Assembly (NCBI GenBank): GCA_900660155.1
Contig: CABFPE010000354.1
Location: 298,972 to 362,971 of the forward strand
Source: Hofstenia miamia
Taxonomy: Eukaryota; Xenacoelomorpha; Acoela; Hofsteniidae
Length of the DNA stretch: 64,000 bases
Direction: 5' to 3'
Under the pieces are notes generated by a model. It was given only the letters and a program-made list of their open reading frames with translations. It did not search any database and had not been told where the DNA came from. This document shows, piece after piece, positions 47,392-60,015 of this stretch. The stretch's first letter is position 1. Each line of letters opens with the position of its first letter. The position numbers and the translations under genes are program-made.

Positions 47392-50300
47392 TGTACATAC
47401 CACTTTTTGAAATAGATCAATGAGCATAGGAATTCTGAAGTTAATAATCTATTTTAATTTGAAAAATAAATTAATTTGTAATTTGGATAATTCTCGAAAT
47501 TCAATTCCTTTAACAAACCTCAATTAGTTTCCACAAGTATATCTTGAGAATTGTGTGTATATTTGAGCAAAGTGACGTATCTGCTCTAAGGATGTGCCAT
47601 TTAAGTCCAACGTGTGAATGTGAGAACAAAATTGTATTTACTTTTTTTGATTTAATAATCACAAATTAATAAAAAATGACTAGAATATGAATTTCTTACT
47701 GTAAATTTCTTAGATAATTGAGTATACTAAATAAGCTGCAGATATATGTGCATGCACATTACAATTCAAATGGCATAGAATGAATTTTTTCTGAAAACAA
47801 AATATACAGAAATGCTTTATGAAAAATATTAAAGTCTGAATATAAATCTAATTAATCACCTCATCATTCATTTCAATCAAATGTGATCTTCAAATACTGA
47901 TACATAATAAATAGCGTAATGATGTTGTGTATTGATGTTGAAAATTAAATTTTTATTTTTTGAAATGCTTTAATTGAAGATTCAAGGATGTGCTCTATCC
48001 ACTGCTTACCTTGATTAACGATTGTATATTTTCGTAGCTATTACAATTTTCCTTTGATTGATTGTAAATGTGTACCCCTTGTATTTTAATATGGAAACGT
48101 CTGTTTGTCTCCAACTGTAATGTCATGCAGCTCTATGCTAACAAAGTTTGCAAGCTGACGTTAATTATTACCTATTTATATCCTTGCCAGTTGTGCAACT
48201 ATAATGCTAAGCATAGTGTTCTTAAATATCATATCTAGTTAAGTATGTAATAATGCTGAATTTGTGAACATAATATAAATATCATTATGATCTTATTAAA
48301 TAGCAGTGTATATTTTGTGAATTTCTCATCAAAACAATGGTTCCTTTTACGAACTAAAATATATAACATAAAGGACTCACTTAATAAATACATTACAATA
48401 ATTATTTAAAGTTTTATTAAATTTAATTGTTTACACAAATAATATTGTGAATGTCTAATATACACAAATGATTTGCAAAAATTTCGGAAATTGTGTTACA
48501 TTTACGGTTGCAAACATGATTTCATTAAAACTACCTCAAAAAATTAAGACAATGAATGAATCTATATCTGAATTTTTATGTATATGTATATTTTTAAAAA
48601 TTTTGGATTGGGCATGCTTCATCAAATAAACTCTTCGAACAGTAATGTTCTTGACTTTATCGTTAACATATTTTTAGTAAAATAGTTTATTTATATGCAG
48701 CGACCGCTAAGCAACGTTTATGATGTGAATAAACTGATGATATTACTTTGATTTCTTACACGCCATTTACCTCAGTTATATTTATTAGTTGTTTAAAATA
48801 ATCTAAGGATTATGCATGAGTACTTGTGTACCACATTAAAGAACATAAATGAGATGCTAAAGTAAATTAATCAGATTGCAATCGATCCATGATTGTATTT
48901 CACTGTAATAGTAAACTACTAAACTGCAATAACCAACGTGACAATTATTGACTTATTATTGGACATAGTATGTAGTAATATTGAGTTTGGAATGCTCCAA
49001 AATTTATAACAATATAAAATCATAGTGCTGTACTTGCTTATTTTTTAAAAATGTCAAACCTGAACATATTTATATTTTATTTGCAAAAATTTCTCTAAAT
49101 TCAAACACAAAATATCCTCATGTTAAAGTACACAAATAGGAAAATAGATTTTAGGTTGTTTCCCAAGAACTTTATTAAATTAATTGTAGTGAAAATTATA
49201 TATTATGATATTGAAATTATACAAAAGTTCATTGTAATCTTATATTTTCATTTATTATATTCAAATTTCAAATTGAAAAAGAACACAGTAAGTACTTGCA
49301 ATTCTAGACATACATGAATATAGCCATATTTTGAAACGGAACTTTGAAAGCATTACTGCTGTTTTAATTAATTTTTTGCTGTAAATATATGCAAATATTC
49401 GGTTCTTGTATTGAAGGACAACAGGAAAAATTATGTAGCGGGTACTATACATTTTTGAAATACACAGAACTTATTTTTGGCAGAAAAATATAGTTAAATC
49501 ATAAATTAATCCAACAAGTCTGGTAGCAATTAAGAGTTAACTATTGAGAACATCAAAATTATAACGCGCACAATGCCTTTTGAATTGCTAAGTTATTTAT
49601 TCGACAGTTGGACTTTTAATTCATAGACTTAAAATCTTTCAAAGCGACATTGTCCTTTGAACAAATTATGGTTGTTTGATAAAATCTTTTGGTAGAAAGC
49701 AAAATAATTGATATTTGTTGTGCCACAAAATAGAACAAGAAGACAAATATTGGTTTATCAGTTCTATTCCCAAATGAGCTCAACATATAATTTGCCATAC
49801 TGCAGCGCTTAAATTAATCAACATCAAAAATTTCTTGCTTTGAAATTTGAATTACTTACGTGTGAATGTTAACGACGAGCTGTTGCTTGCTTTTGAATTG
49901 AAATACACTTTGTCATAAGTATGCTGATAATCACTATTGTTTGGTTTCATGTGTAGATTGTTAATTTTGATTGTGGTTATTAATTTTTAATTAAAATTTA
50001 TGCGGGAAAATTTAAAAATTCAAGTAACCTAAAACTATTTAGTCGATTTGCAAGCATTTAACTCAATGAAAATATCTACAAATTTATAGTAAAGATGTCA
50101 ATCTCTTGATTTATAGACATCCCTACAGATAATTCGTAAAATGGAGAAATAGAGTAGTGACTATATGCATAAATGCATTCGTCAAAAGCCATTAATATCA
50201 AAAGTGCAATTATATGTCAAAATGGAATATGTTCTTACCGTTAAATAATCTCCAGTTCATGATATGAAATACTTACCTATCTTCGAGAATATTTCCTAAA

Positions 50301-51221
50301 TAAACTTAAGAAATTGCATTGGTTACACATAAAAAGCACTCCAATAGTCTATCCTGTTCAAAATGGTGATCGTTTTTATAATAGTAGTTTCTTTGATTAA
50401 GCATTGACTACTAGGTTTGTTCATTAACAATTTCCGGTTCAATATTTTAAATAAATTAAAAAGTCCAATAAATAAAGTTGTTCCTATTTAGGAACGATAG
50501 ATAATGAATCTCTTTGTTGAAATTTGCACTTATTCCAACACTGGCAAAACATTATAGATTCAAAGAATTCAACTACTTCTTGAAAATACAAGTTTTGATT
50601 CCTAGTAATTTGGATGTATTTGTACAACGGTGGATTTCGTAGCTTAGATTTAACTATGGTAGAACATATTGGCAGTGCTGAGGAAAGTCAAAGCATTTAT
50701 GCAGTAGATATAGTAAGAAGGGCACATACATGTGAATCGAACTTCCTACCATTCCCATGTTGTTTGAATTATGGGAAGACTTGGCAGCATTATTTTCCGT
50801 TCACTGTTTTAGAACAAATGCCATAGAAAAGCACTCAGCAAACATGGATTAAGCACCAGGCTCTGATAACTGTTCGATGATACAAGTTTTCGATTATTAA
50901 ATGTGGGTAGTCCCGTAAACAATAATGTAGGTTGCGTTTATTCACAAAGCCTACTACGTAAAAAACAACTTATTTAACAAAGGTAATATATTTGTGAAAA
51001 TGTGGATATTCTTCAAGATTTGATATTATCGCTCACAAAACTCCAATCTACTTGTATTGATTTGTTGTCATTTGGAGATGTACTGAGCATGAACTACAAG
51101 AAAAATTGCTGCATATTGTCTAAGCTTATTCTTTTAGTTGGTATGTTGTTATTTGAAAACTCCAGTTGCAGATAAATTTCACTAAAAATATTATTCTTAA
51201 GAATTAACGTTTTTATGGAAC
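47392..51221. other. AT-rich non-coding stretch
   Basis: No gene recognised. The frames at 49120-49317, 49261-49452, 49616-49798 and 50614-50826 are short, have no motif I can name, and are not flanked by convincing splice sites. Confidence 0.5.
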
Positions 51222-51310
51222 ACCTTTATATATATATATATATGTATATATGTATATATGTATTTATATATGTATATATATATGTATGTATATGCATATT
51301 TATATGTATC

Positions 51311-51349
<39 letters not shown>

Positions 51350-51468
51350 GTGTGTATGTATATGTATATATGTATACAATATACGTATATACATATATAT
51401 ATATATATATGCATACATACATACATACATACAGGCATACATACATATATACATGCATACATACATTT
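51222..51468. repeat. compound TA/TATG/CATA microsatellite
   Basis: About 245 bases of TATATA, TGTATATA and, at the right end, CATACATACATACAT units. Overlapping open frames on both strands (YIYIYIY-type peptides) come only from the repeat. Confidence 0.95.
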
Positions 51469-53319
51469 GTTCTTCTTAATTGTACAGAGGAGTAAAAAGA
51501 TTAGGTAATTATGGGCTAATTATTCTTGATCCAAAATTATTTGTCTTGAAAAAACATTGAACTTAGGTTGACATCAGGACATGCATTAAGATGTATGAAG
51601 AAACGGAAGATTTTAGAGAATCGTCGAGTTTGTAAGGTTATATTCTCAGATATTTTCACAGGTCACAACGTTTTTACTGATTTCAGTAAAAGTAGGGTTG
51701 TTAATAATATATAGAAATAATGTATTTAACTTAGTTCATTTAAGCATGTGCAGGTATTTATGGCTATAGGTGAAAAAATACGCTTTTATTAAATAGAATT
51801 TGAGACTGTAAATGGAAATTCGTCCCAATTCGTCTTGTCATCAATTTCATTTTTGGAGAGAAGTAGTTATCCGTCCGACTTCAACGTCCCTCTTGAATAA
51901 CTTAGCAAATTTTAATTAGCTATTTTTGTTATTATAATAAATTTGTTAATTAATAGTCTATGAATTAGCTAGAGTGCTGAAGCTATTTATTTTTATTAAT
52001 GATTTTAAATTGTATATGAGCATAGAAAGTTATAAACTTTGTATGTCTAAAAAGGTTTAGGCATACACATTTAGAACTGCTCCTTACTTTCCAAATGTAT
52101 GTTGAAAATGTGATTAAGTAAAAATTTTACATAGCCTTAAAACGGAAGTTAGACATGAAAATCATACAGTAGAAGGAGCCTTAACAAAGGCCAAAAAATT
52201 AATTTCTGAAAATTTAGCCAATAGATATAGCGGATTTTTATGAAAAAGTAAATTGTGTTAGTTTCTTAGAAACGTTAGGAATGGAGAAATGAAAGGTTAA
52301 ATATTTCAGCTTCTATGATTAATTTTAAGTTCATTTCAAAAGGTTTAACCTAGTTGCAATTTCATGCTTCACATATCTTATAACATTTTGAGTTAATTCC
52401 ACTCGTGCGTTAACGCTGTTTGTGAAATAAATTTCTAATACGACGAGGTTATTTTTGCTACCAATGTTTCGTTTTCTAATTACAGTTAGATGCTAAAACC
52501 TTGGTTAGCATATTCTGATATTTGAATGACATATCATTTTTGCTACGAATCGTTAGTTACTTTCTATAATTATTTAGAAGAAAAGAACAGTTATTTTAAT
52601 TGACAATTGTATGTGATTGGCGTTAAAAAAATATCTGAACGTCATTGACTTACTCAGTGTGAAGTATTTATTCATGTTGAATTTTTTAAGAAATAATATA
52701 AAAGTTATGTTAAACAGCTGAAGTCGAACATATAATGAAGTAACAATTCATTATATATACACTTGTGTGCAATCAGTTCAATCATTTTACTAAAATCGCA
52801 AGAATACTTCAAATGAAGTAACGTACGCTCAGACTAGAAAGTCATCAGATGTAACGTTACTCCGTTTATTTGGACACTTGCAACTTTTTCGAATTATTCA
52901 ACCACTTTTTAACAATTTATGTTAGTTATATAATATTCTATGGCATATCATTTTTGATATATTTTGGAACATTCGATTAAAGCAGCTCTTTTAGTGTTTG
53001 AAATGTTGTATTAATATGGGTGTTCCCTGTTTGAAAAATCCTTGCTTGACAATTTTTTCTAAAATTGCTTAATCATTGTATTACGAAAGTAAGAAAATAT
53101 TCTTATATGTTTTAGGTTGTCTCCTATCGATCAATATGACTGCTTACTGAAAAGGCAGAGTAAAATATTTTTATACAATGTAGAATGAATCAGGGTTCTG
53201 ATATATGTAAGTTCAGATTAAATATTAAGTCAATCCTAAACTGCTCAGAAGCTTTACAAAATCTGTAATATTTCATAAGAATTTTTAATGCTCATATCTC
53301 GCAAGCAAATAAGGCCATG
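51469..53319. other. AT-rich non-coding stretch
   Basis: No gene or element recognised. Confidence 0.55.
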
Positions 53320-53525
53320 AAAAGTCAAAGAAGCACAGTAAAGGAATGCCTTTTTTCATTTCTCTCATCAACTCCAAAACCTCTGACTTTCTGCAAGGCA
53401 GGCCTGAATGGACTTGAATTTTCTGCAGGCTCGTCCAGTGGGTTGGGTGGAAGTCTCGCCCCATGGATTTCATGTAGATTTTTGGGGATGAGGCTAGTAA
53501 TGAAACCCCACATGTGTTTTTAGGG
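53320..53525 (-). repeat. G/C-rich interspersed repeat, copy B
   Basis: The reverse strand carries CCCCAAAAATCTACATGAAA, CATGGGGCGAGACTTCCACC and CCCACTGGACGAGCCTGC, parallel to 18785-18935. Three overlapping frames of 62-84 codons cover it on both strands. None is protein-like, so I treat them as a consequence of the base composition. Confidence 0.5.
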
Positions 53526-56005
53526 CTTTCGAAAATCAAAGAAGAACCGGATTCTTTTCTATATTAGTGGTCATGGCCAAATATATTGACTTTAACCGTG
53601 AGAACGTAGTTGCTATTATTAATTATTGCATTATTGTGAGAATATCAAATTGTCAGAAATAGTTTTTTAAACTATTATAGTACTCTATCTATACACTGTT
53701 TCTTAAATGTAATAATAGTTGCAATTTTAATGCTAAATCTAGTGTGAAATTATTTAAAGATTGAAGCTTGAATCAACCTATTTTTGCAGTTTATAACTGG
53801 GTTTGAATTAGGTAATTTTAACTATCTTCAAATATGGATGTTGGTGATGTGCGGTTAGAGCTTTTTTAATGCAACACCCACCTGTCAAAAACTACCTTCT
53901 TTCGAAAATGAAACTTTCTTTCCTAATAAATAATTTAAGATTTGTTTTAAATTTCAAACACAATTCTAGTTCATAATATGTTCGTATAAAGGATAGACAA
54001 TTTTTTCCAAATTTCGAAAATAACTCTAAGTCCATTAGGAAATTTGGAATCTTGAGGCATAGACGTATTTTGAAAATTCCAAATGTGTGAATTCGCGTAA
54101 CGGCACGCCTCAATGGGAGAGTGAAGAGGCGCTGGTTGAGATCGAAAATAAAGGAGAAAAACTTTTCTATCCAGTGACGCATTAACATTTAGGATGTCTT
54201 TATTTACATAGGATTTTAGAATAATACAAGCGCTTGATTCTGTAAATGCAAACGTTTAATAGAAATAATTTAAGGCATATTTTAAAATAATCCGCATTTG
54301 ACCCATCTAAAAGAGTTTATTAAAGGCATCATTATTTTTGACACGCTTCATTTTACAACTTTTATGTATTTGTTTTACATTTTCTATATGTTTTTTATTC
54401 CGCAACGATTAAAAAATTATATGCGCAACTGGCTTTAATTTGGCTTGCAGGGCATGGGTTAAAAATACTAATGGCGAATGACCGGCCTGGTCGCCTGTCA
54501 AAAGCACCCATATAGCGGACAATAAGTTTGGTCGCATGTAAATAATTTGACCCAATTGCATCCTCCCCTGCTTACATATATATAATTAAATATATAATTA
54601 AAATGCTTTCTAAATTAGCCATATAATAATTATATACAATTAAATTCCACTATTTTTTATAAAATCTAAGCTGGAATTTTAACAAAATTTTATTTACCGT
54701 GCCTTTGTGTTGCAATAATTTGTTTCACATGAATTACTTCAAATTGCAATCTTCTGATGAGGTTTGAGTGGCAAATTGGTGGAGCATTGTTCAGAAGTCC
54801 TACATACGACCAACGGATTGATATATTGTATTTTCGCTTTTATCAAATTTAATTAGCATACGTCATATAAATCTTGTATGCTATTATACTCGTATTTCGC
54901 ATAATAGCTTCCACAATTTGATCATTTCATAATAAAACCTCCAATCTCATTCAGTTCTTAGTCAAACCTTGTTCCTCATGTCTATTATGCAAGAACTTAC
55001 ATCATATTTTGATAACTCCTGAATATTTTATTAGTTGTAGTAGTAAAACGACTTTATTGTCAAAGGCAATCACATGAAAAAAATGAAAGAAATAAATACA
55101 AACAAATACTATTGAAAGCACTAACAATAAAAACAAAATCTTAGAGGCATACTAGAAATTGTTAAAACAATTAGAATAAATTATTGCATCTACACATCTT
55201 AAAATTTCAAATTAAAATGGATGGAATAAATCTATTTGTGTATTTCAATGCAAGTAGTTAGCAAGACAAAAATTCGGTTGAAAAATATGTTGTTGGGCTT
55301 TTCTCTGCATAATTTTCTGCTTTTAAATAGTAAGTGACTGTGAAATCTATTGTAAGCTACATTAAAATAATTTCGTGGGTGTTAAGCACGACCGTGTAAA
55401 AGCTAAACATAAAACCATTGTATTTTATCAATTCCTGACAACAGGTTCCATGTATGACATAGCAAGTACTAACACAAATGAAATTATACACCTTAACAAA
55501 GGACTAATATAAAACATTGGAAAATCAAATTTGTTTACTAAATATATCAAATACAAATGTAAATTGTAATTAAGTGTAACAACGACATTTTACGAAGCCT
55601 ATCTTTGTAATTTCCAATTTTCCATATCCATTGTGAATTGTTTTAGACATTATATGTCAGCTTTCATAATACATCGCAATTGATCCATAACAAATTCTTG
55701 ATAGAATTTTGGTAGCGAACATTATAGGGAATATTTAACTTAAGATGCTTTTGATTCTCATCATGTTATTGCACATAACAGAAATGAGTGGTTGGTCTGT
55801 GTTCGTGTATGCAATGTTGTTACTTGATAAATCTAAAACAAATTTGGACAAAATAATAAATTCGCATCAGTTAGCAGGTATTTTTCATTTGTTAGTTTAT
55901 TTATTGGTGAAAGTAGCTTAGTTAGATTTGAAAAATCTTGGGGTTAATAGCTTTAGACATATGCTGTAAAGACGTGTGGGGCTTGCAATTGCCTATAAAA
56001 TTACA
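53526..56005. other. AT-rich non-coding stretch
   Basis: No gene recognised. The 98-codon minus frame at 53892-54188 has no known motif. A G/C-richer patch lies at 54440-54570. Confidence 0.5.
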
Positions 56006-56673
56006 ATTTAGAGCTCTGGGGATGGGTCTGGTTTTGTGTTAGTCGGGCCCAAACTAGGTTTTGTTTCGGAGGGAATCGCGTCTAGTTAGAGTTATGAGCC
56101 CAGTCAAGATTTCAGGCTTCGAGTTATTTTTGAAGAAAATCCCGAGATTTATCAAATTTTACAGTAATTCCGAGGATAAAAATAAATATTTTTGCGATTG
56201 AAAAAGAAATTTAAATTTAAAATAAATATTTTCAAGTGGATTTGCAGTCGAGTTCAAGTGTGAGTATTAATGATACTCTCCTGAATTCGAGTTCGAGTTT
56301 TCAACATTCCGAGGACCTGAAAGCCCTGTTCTACCTGATCNATTTAGAGCTCTGGGGATGGGTCTGGTTTTGTGTTAGTCGGGCCCAAACTAGGTTTTGT
56401 TTCGGAGGGAATCGCGTCTAGTTAGAGTTATGAGCCCAGTCAAGATTTCAGGCTTCGAGTTATTTTACAGTAATTCCGAGGATAAAAATAAATATTTTTG
56501 CGATTGAAAAAGAAATTTAAATTTAAAATAAATATTTTCAAGTGGATTTGCAGTCGAGTTCAAGTGTGAGTATTAATGATACTCTCCTGAATTTTTCCGA
56601 TCGAGTTAGGCGAACTCATTCGAGTTCGAGTTTTCAACATTCCGAGGACCTGAAAGCCCTGTTCTACCTGATC
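56006..56673. repeat. about 333-bp duplication with indels at an n joint
   Basis: Copy 1 (56006-56340) and copy 2 (56342-56673) both start ATTTAGAGCTCTGGGGATGG and end GTTCTACCTGATC, with n at 56341. Copy 2 lacks about 28 bases after CGAGTTATTTT, a deletion between short ATTTT repeats. It also has about 26 extra bases (TTTCCGATCGAGTTAGGCGA onward) before CGAGTTCGAG. Such indels suggest two haplotypes. The block itself is G/C-richer than its surroundings and may be an old repeat. Confidence 0.9.
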
Positions 56674-58269
56674 TTTTGTATGCACGGCATGAATGTTATT
56701 TTAAGCTGATCAAAGCTTGCACTCCTTAAAATGGGACATTTATCACAAAAGAATGTTAAGTGGCTATAGAGTCCTTTAAACTCATTCATATCTTTTGAAG
56801 AATTCTCAAGTAAACTTTGTGCTTCAATTGAATTGGAATTAGAAAGACAATATATAATTTGCAAAATATAAGACTTTTTCTTTGTTATTTGGCAAATTTA
56901 AGTACGATTTGTAATCTCAAAATACTCCTACATCTCAAACTTGCAAAATATATTTCTATCAAAATTTTTTGTTGTTCGAACAGTTAGTAAATCCCTAAAT
57001 CAAAAACGTAGGAAAAGTATAAATTTAAATTTTATGAATCTGAAATTCCTTTTTCAATTGCATTGACTTGACCTGCAATATCTCAATAGTTGATTCGAAA
57101 TTTTCATAAAATAACTGTCAATTAGATAAGAAGAAATATGTTGAAAAAAGATCGCATTAATATAAATCTGTTGCAAAGCATTTTCAAAAATTATCATATA
57201 ATTTTGAAACGATGAATGCGTGGCTTTTGAATAATAGAAATATTCATGATAGCAGATGTGTAAGCATTTAAGTAACCTTAACTAAAGTATTAATATTGAA
57301 CTTTTCTATAGAGATTAATAGTTGATTTTAATTGTAAGCGGCCCCGATAGTATTATAAATTTATGTATTTTTATATCAAAAAAAGAAATTTGTAAAGTTA
57401 TTTAATGCAATTGAAACGAGCTCTTACTGAATTTTTGCATATTTTAACACATGTACAGTTCACAGCTTTCAGAAAAAGAAGAAAATAATAATTGTAAAAG
57501 GAAAGATTTTTTAGAAAGCTTACTCGAAAGATTCTTGACTTTTTTTATTGAAAAATTTTAACATGAACGCATTGAGAAAAATACGTTAAAGTGTTCTTTA
57601 GCTATTTACGTACCTCTTCTAAAATTCAACAAAAATGAAGATGCTTATTTAAAAAATAGAAATTCTTTAGCAAAAAGCAATAATATAGCACCAGATGATT
57701 TAAAATGTCTCAAAGCTTTTGTATTTCCTAGTATATTGTATGCTGAAAACTACATTAACTAAAACTGCACTGTGATAAAAACGATGAAAATTCATGCATT
57801 ATTCATTTGAATACTATTCTGAATTTATGATCTAGATGATGAATCTAGTTTCGTTAACAAATGCTGGATCACTTATTCATTAATGTACATATTTTCTCGT
57901 GAAAATAATTTCTTTAAGTTTTTCCCCTACCAATGTCGTAAGCGAAATATGCTGAAGTGTTGCGGCTAAGTCTATAATTCTTTTTTAGCAATTTTTTATT
58001 CAGTAATTTTTGTCTCTAAGTGTGTCACTTGAGAACATAGGCCTCATTTGTGATCCACATGCAAAAATTTCTCTATTGCAAAAAAAAGAAAAATCACTAG
58101 TGAAAATAAGTTGTGAACGAAAGTTCAGCACAACACTTAAGAAACTAGTATCATAAATATTCATTTACTTTTATTGATATCTTATGCACAATTTGCCAAC
58201 GTATTATTGTATAGGGAGCAGGAAATGTATTCATAGACAGGCTATGCCACCAATAGGAAAGAATATTAA
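56674..58269. other. AT-rich non-coding stretch
   Basis: No gene or element recognised. Confidence 0.55.
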
Positions 58270-58976
58270 GTGTATACTATAGGAACTTTGGGGAGGTCCC
58301 ATTTTTGACGAATTCAATAGCACATGGTATGAAAGACTTTTTATACCTTACATTTCTTTTGTTGATCACTCAATCCATGCGCAAATATTTTGAATCCATA
58401 TAGGTATACTGCTGCAATATACATTTTAAAAATCAACCAGTTTCTTACATCACTTACAAATGTCGCGAAGAATGATAAACTGTTTATGAGATGATAAGAA
58501 TTTTTATCAATGTATTTTACTTTTCGGCACCAGGATAATTTATTGTCAAAGATTGGTACACCCAGATATTTAAAGTTTTCAACTTGTTTAATTTGATTGC
58601 CATCCGCCGTAGTGCTCTCTTTCATAACTTCTAATAGATTTTGATTCGCAAAATTAAGATGCATAATGTCAATTTCTTCTGTTTTTTTATAATTTTGCAT
58701 AAATTTCTTTCTATAGATCTTTTAATAATAGCGTTGACTTCTTCCACATATTTAATATGATCTATTTGCGCACTGTGATTTCTAATTGACCCAATCAATC
58801 ATGTATTGTTTGAATATTTGGATAGGTTGAGGCTACATTGTTTATTGTATTTTTTTAGATCTTTTAAATTGATGTCATTTGTAGCATGTGTAAATAATAA
58901 ACAACTAAGTGGTCCTCCTCGTGGTGTTCCAACGTTCTTGACATATGGTGGAGAAAACGTGTCGTCATCTGCAGGG
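58270..58976 (-). pseudogene. CR1/Rex1-type LINE reverse transcriptase relic
   Basis: From the right on the minus strand, NVGTPRGGPLSCLLFTHATN corresponds to the RT block usually written TG.PQGCVLSPLLFTLYTND. After it, KYSNNT with LIGSIRNHSAQIDHIKYVEE aligns to the YADDT catalytic block, with both aspartates lost. The frame at 58341-58700 then gives QVENFKYLGVPIFDNKLSWC, the usual FKYLG..ID.KLSW motif. A short segment with FIPCAIEFVKNG (about 58270-58340) matches the typical LINE ORF2 end (SFIP.AI.L.N). The region between (about 60-70 residues in relatives) is deleted after HGLSDQQKK. It is defective through lost catalytic residues, stops and frameshifts. Confidence 0.75.
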
Positions 58977-59006
58977 GTTTCCTATTTTGCTGTTAATGGT
59001 TAAAAA

Positions 59007-59048
59007 AGCTGTTAACAGCAAACAGCAACTCTTTTGCTGTTAACAGCT
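59007..59048. repeat. 16-bp perfect inverted repeat, 10-base loop
   Basis: AGCTGTTAACAGCAAA (59007-59022) and TTTGCTGTTAACAGCT (59033-59048). Each arm contains the palindrome GTTAAC. A related TTTGCTGTTAATGG lies just upstream at 58987. It sits immediately beyond the 5' edge of the LINE relic. Confidence 0.85.
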
Positions 59049-59759
59049 GCGATATTTTCTTACTTAGTGCTTAGATAGAATAGATAAAAAATTCGTATTA
59101 GGCTCTGACATTGTATGCATAAAAGCAGAAGCGTACGTTTTGACGGTCTGGATCATGCATTTCCCGACTTAGTTTTTAATTTTTTTCAAATTTTCCCGTC
59201 ATTTCTTGATTTAACCAATCAAAATCAGTTCTAAATAGCATTCCACCATGACTCCTCTTGTGTACGCCACTAGATAAGAGACAATATTTTTTTTAACAGA
59301 GTTAAAAGAAAAGCAATGTTTTGTGAAAGAAATTTTTAGAAACAACTACTAAACCGGAACTTCAGGCGAATTTTAAAATGGATAACATATCTACAAAACA
59401 TATAACAACCAAAAACAAATATAAACATGAATAAAAGCAGTAGTAAAAATGGTAACAAGGCGTTTGCTTGTATCACTATGCAAAATATCTAATGTTATAA
59501 ACCCTACATTTGTAAATGTTTTGAAAATTATACCAAATATTTAAAGCAGATACAATACAATATAATTATAAGTATATAGTAATACATCAACAGTGATGCT
59601 GTCTAACTTATGTGCAAGCTGCTCTTTATCCAAATCGGAAAATAACAATTTTATGTATTCATTTGCCGCAATACCATCAATTATTGTCGAAGCAGTTGGC
59701 GCAACTGTGATTGGTCTGAGTTTGTTAATGGTGCTTTCACATGCATTTCGGCATAGACG
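59049..59759. other. AT-rich non-coding stretch
   Basis: No gene or element recognised. Confidence 0.5.
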
Positions 59760-59787
59760 TTAATAATAATAAAAATAATAATAATAA
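59760..59787. repeat. (TAA)n array, imperfect
   Basis: TAA units with one AAAAA interruption, followed directly by GGGTCAAAGTAAATTTATTG. Confidence 0.9.
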
Positions 59788-59972
59788 GGGTCAAAGTAAA
59801 TTTATTGCTGCAAACAAAAGCTATAAACTACAAATACATGCATTTACAAAATAATAATAATAATAAAATATATATCATATAAATTTGTGTGTGCCTATGC
59901 GTGGATTTTCTTGTGCTATACAAAATTTTCGAATGAGTGTAGTACGTTATTATCGTTAAGAATGCATCGTCT

Positions 59973-59974
<2 letters not shown>
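59788..59974 (+). repeat. SINE-like repeat upstream of the large TAA array
   Basis: Homologous to 6260-6482 and in part to 21350-21474 and 23570-23760 (minus). It has an internal TAA run (about 59850-59865) and ends CATCGTCTATTAATAATAAT, leading into the array where the retrotransposon sits. Confidence 0.5.

Positions 59975-60013
<39 letters not shown>
59975..60013. repeat. (TAA)13 array, insertion site
   Basis: Thirteen perfect TAA units. The R4/Dong-like sequence starts at the next base (CAGGACAGCATTGGAG). Confidence 0.95.

Positions 60014-60015
<2 letters not shown>

Noticed and set aside
47144-47427. Frames spanning the N run
   Set aside because: Mostly N flanked by TA repeats; no real codons.
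49616-49798. Minus-strand frame with TTIICSKDN, faintly like the VTIC region of DEG/ENaC channels
   Set aside because: No membrane helix with the right spacing and no convincing acceptor; it lies upstream of the candidate first exon.
51197-51508. Five overlapping open frames of 73-97 codons rich in Y, I, M, C
   Set aside because: They are translations of a TA/TATG/CATA microsatellite in several frames on both strands.
53285-53539. Minus-strand 84-codon frame as a gene
   Set aside because: The block is a dispersed repeat shared with 18.8 kb, and the frame is open on both strands because of base composition.
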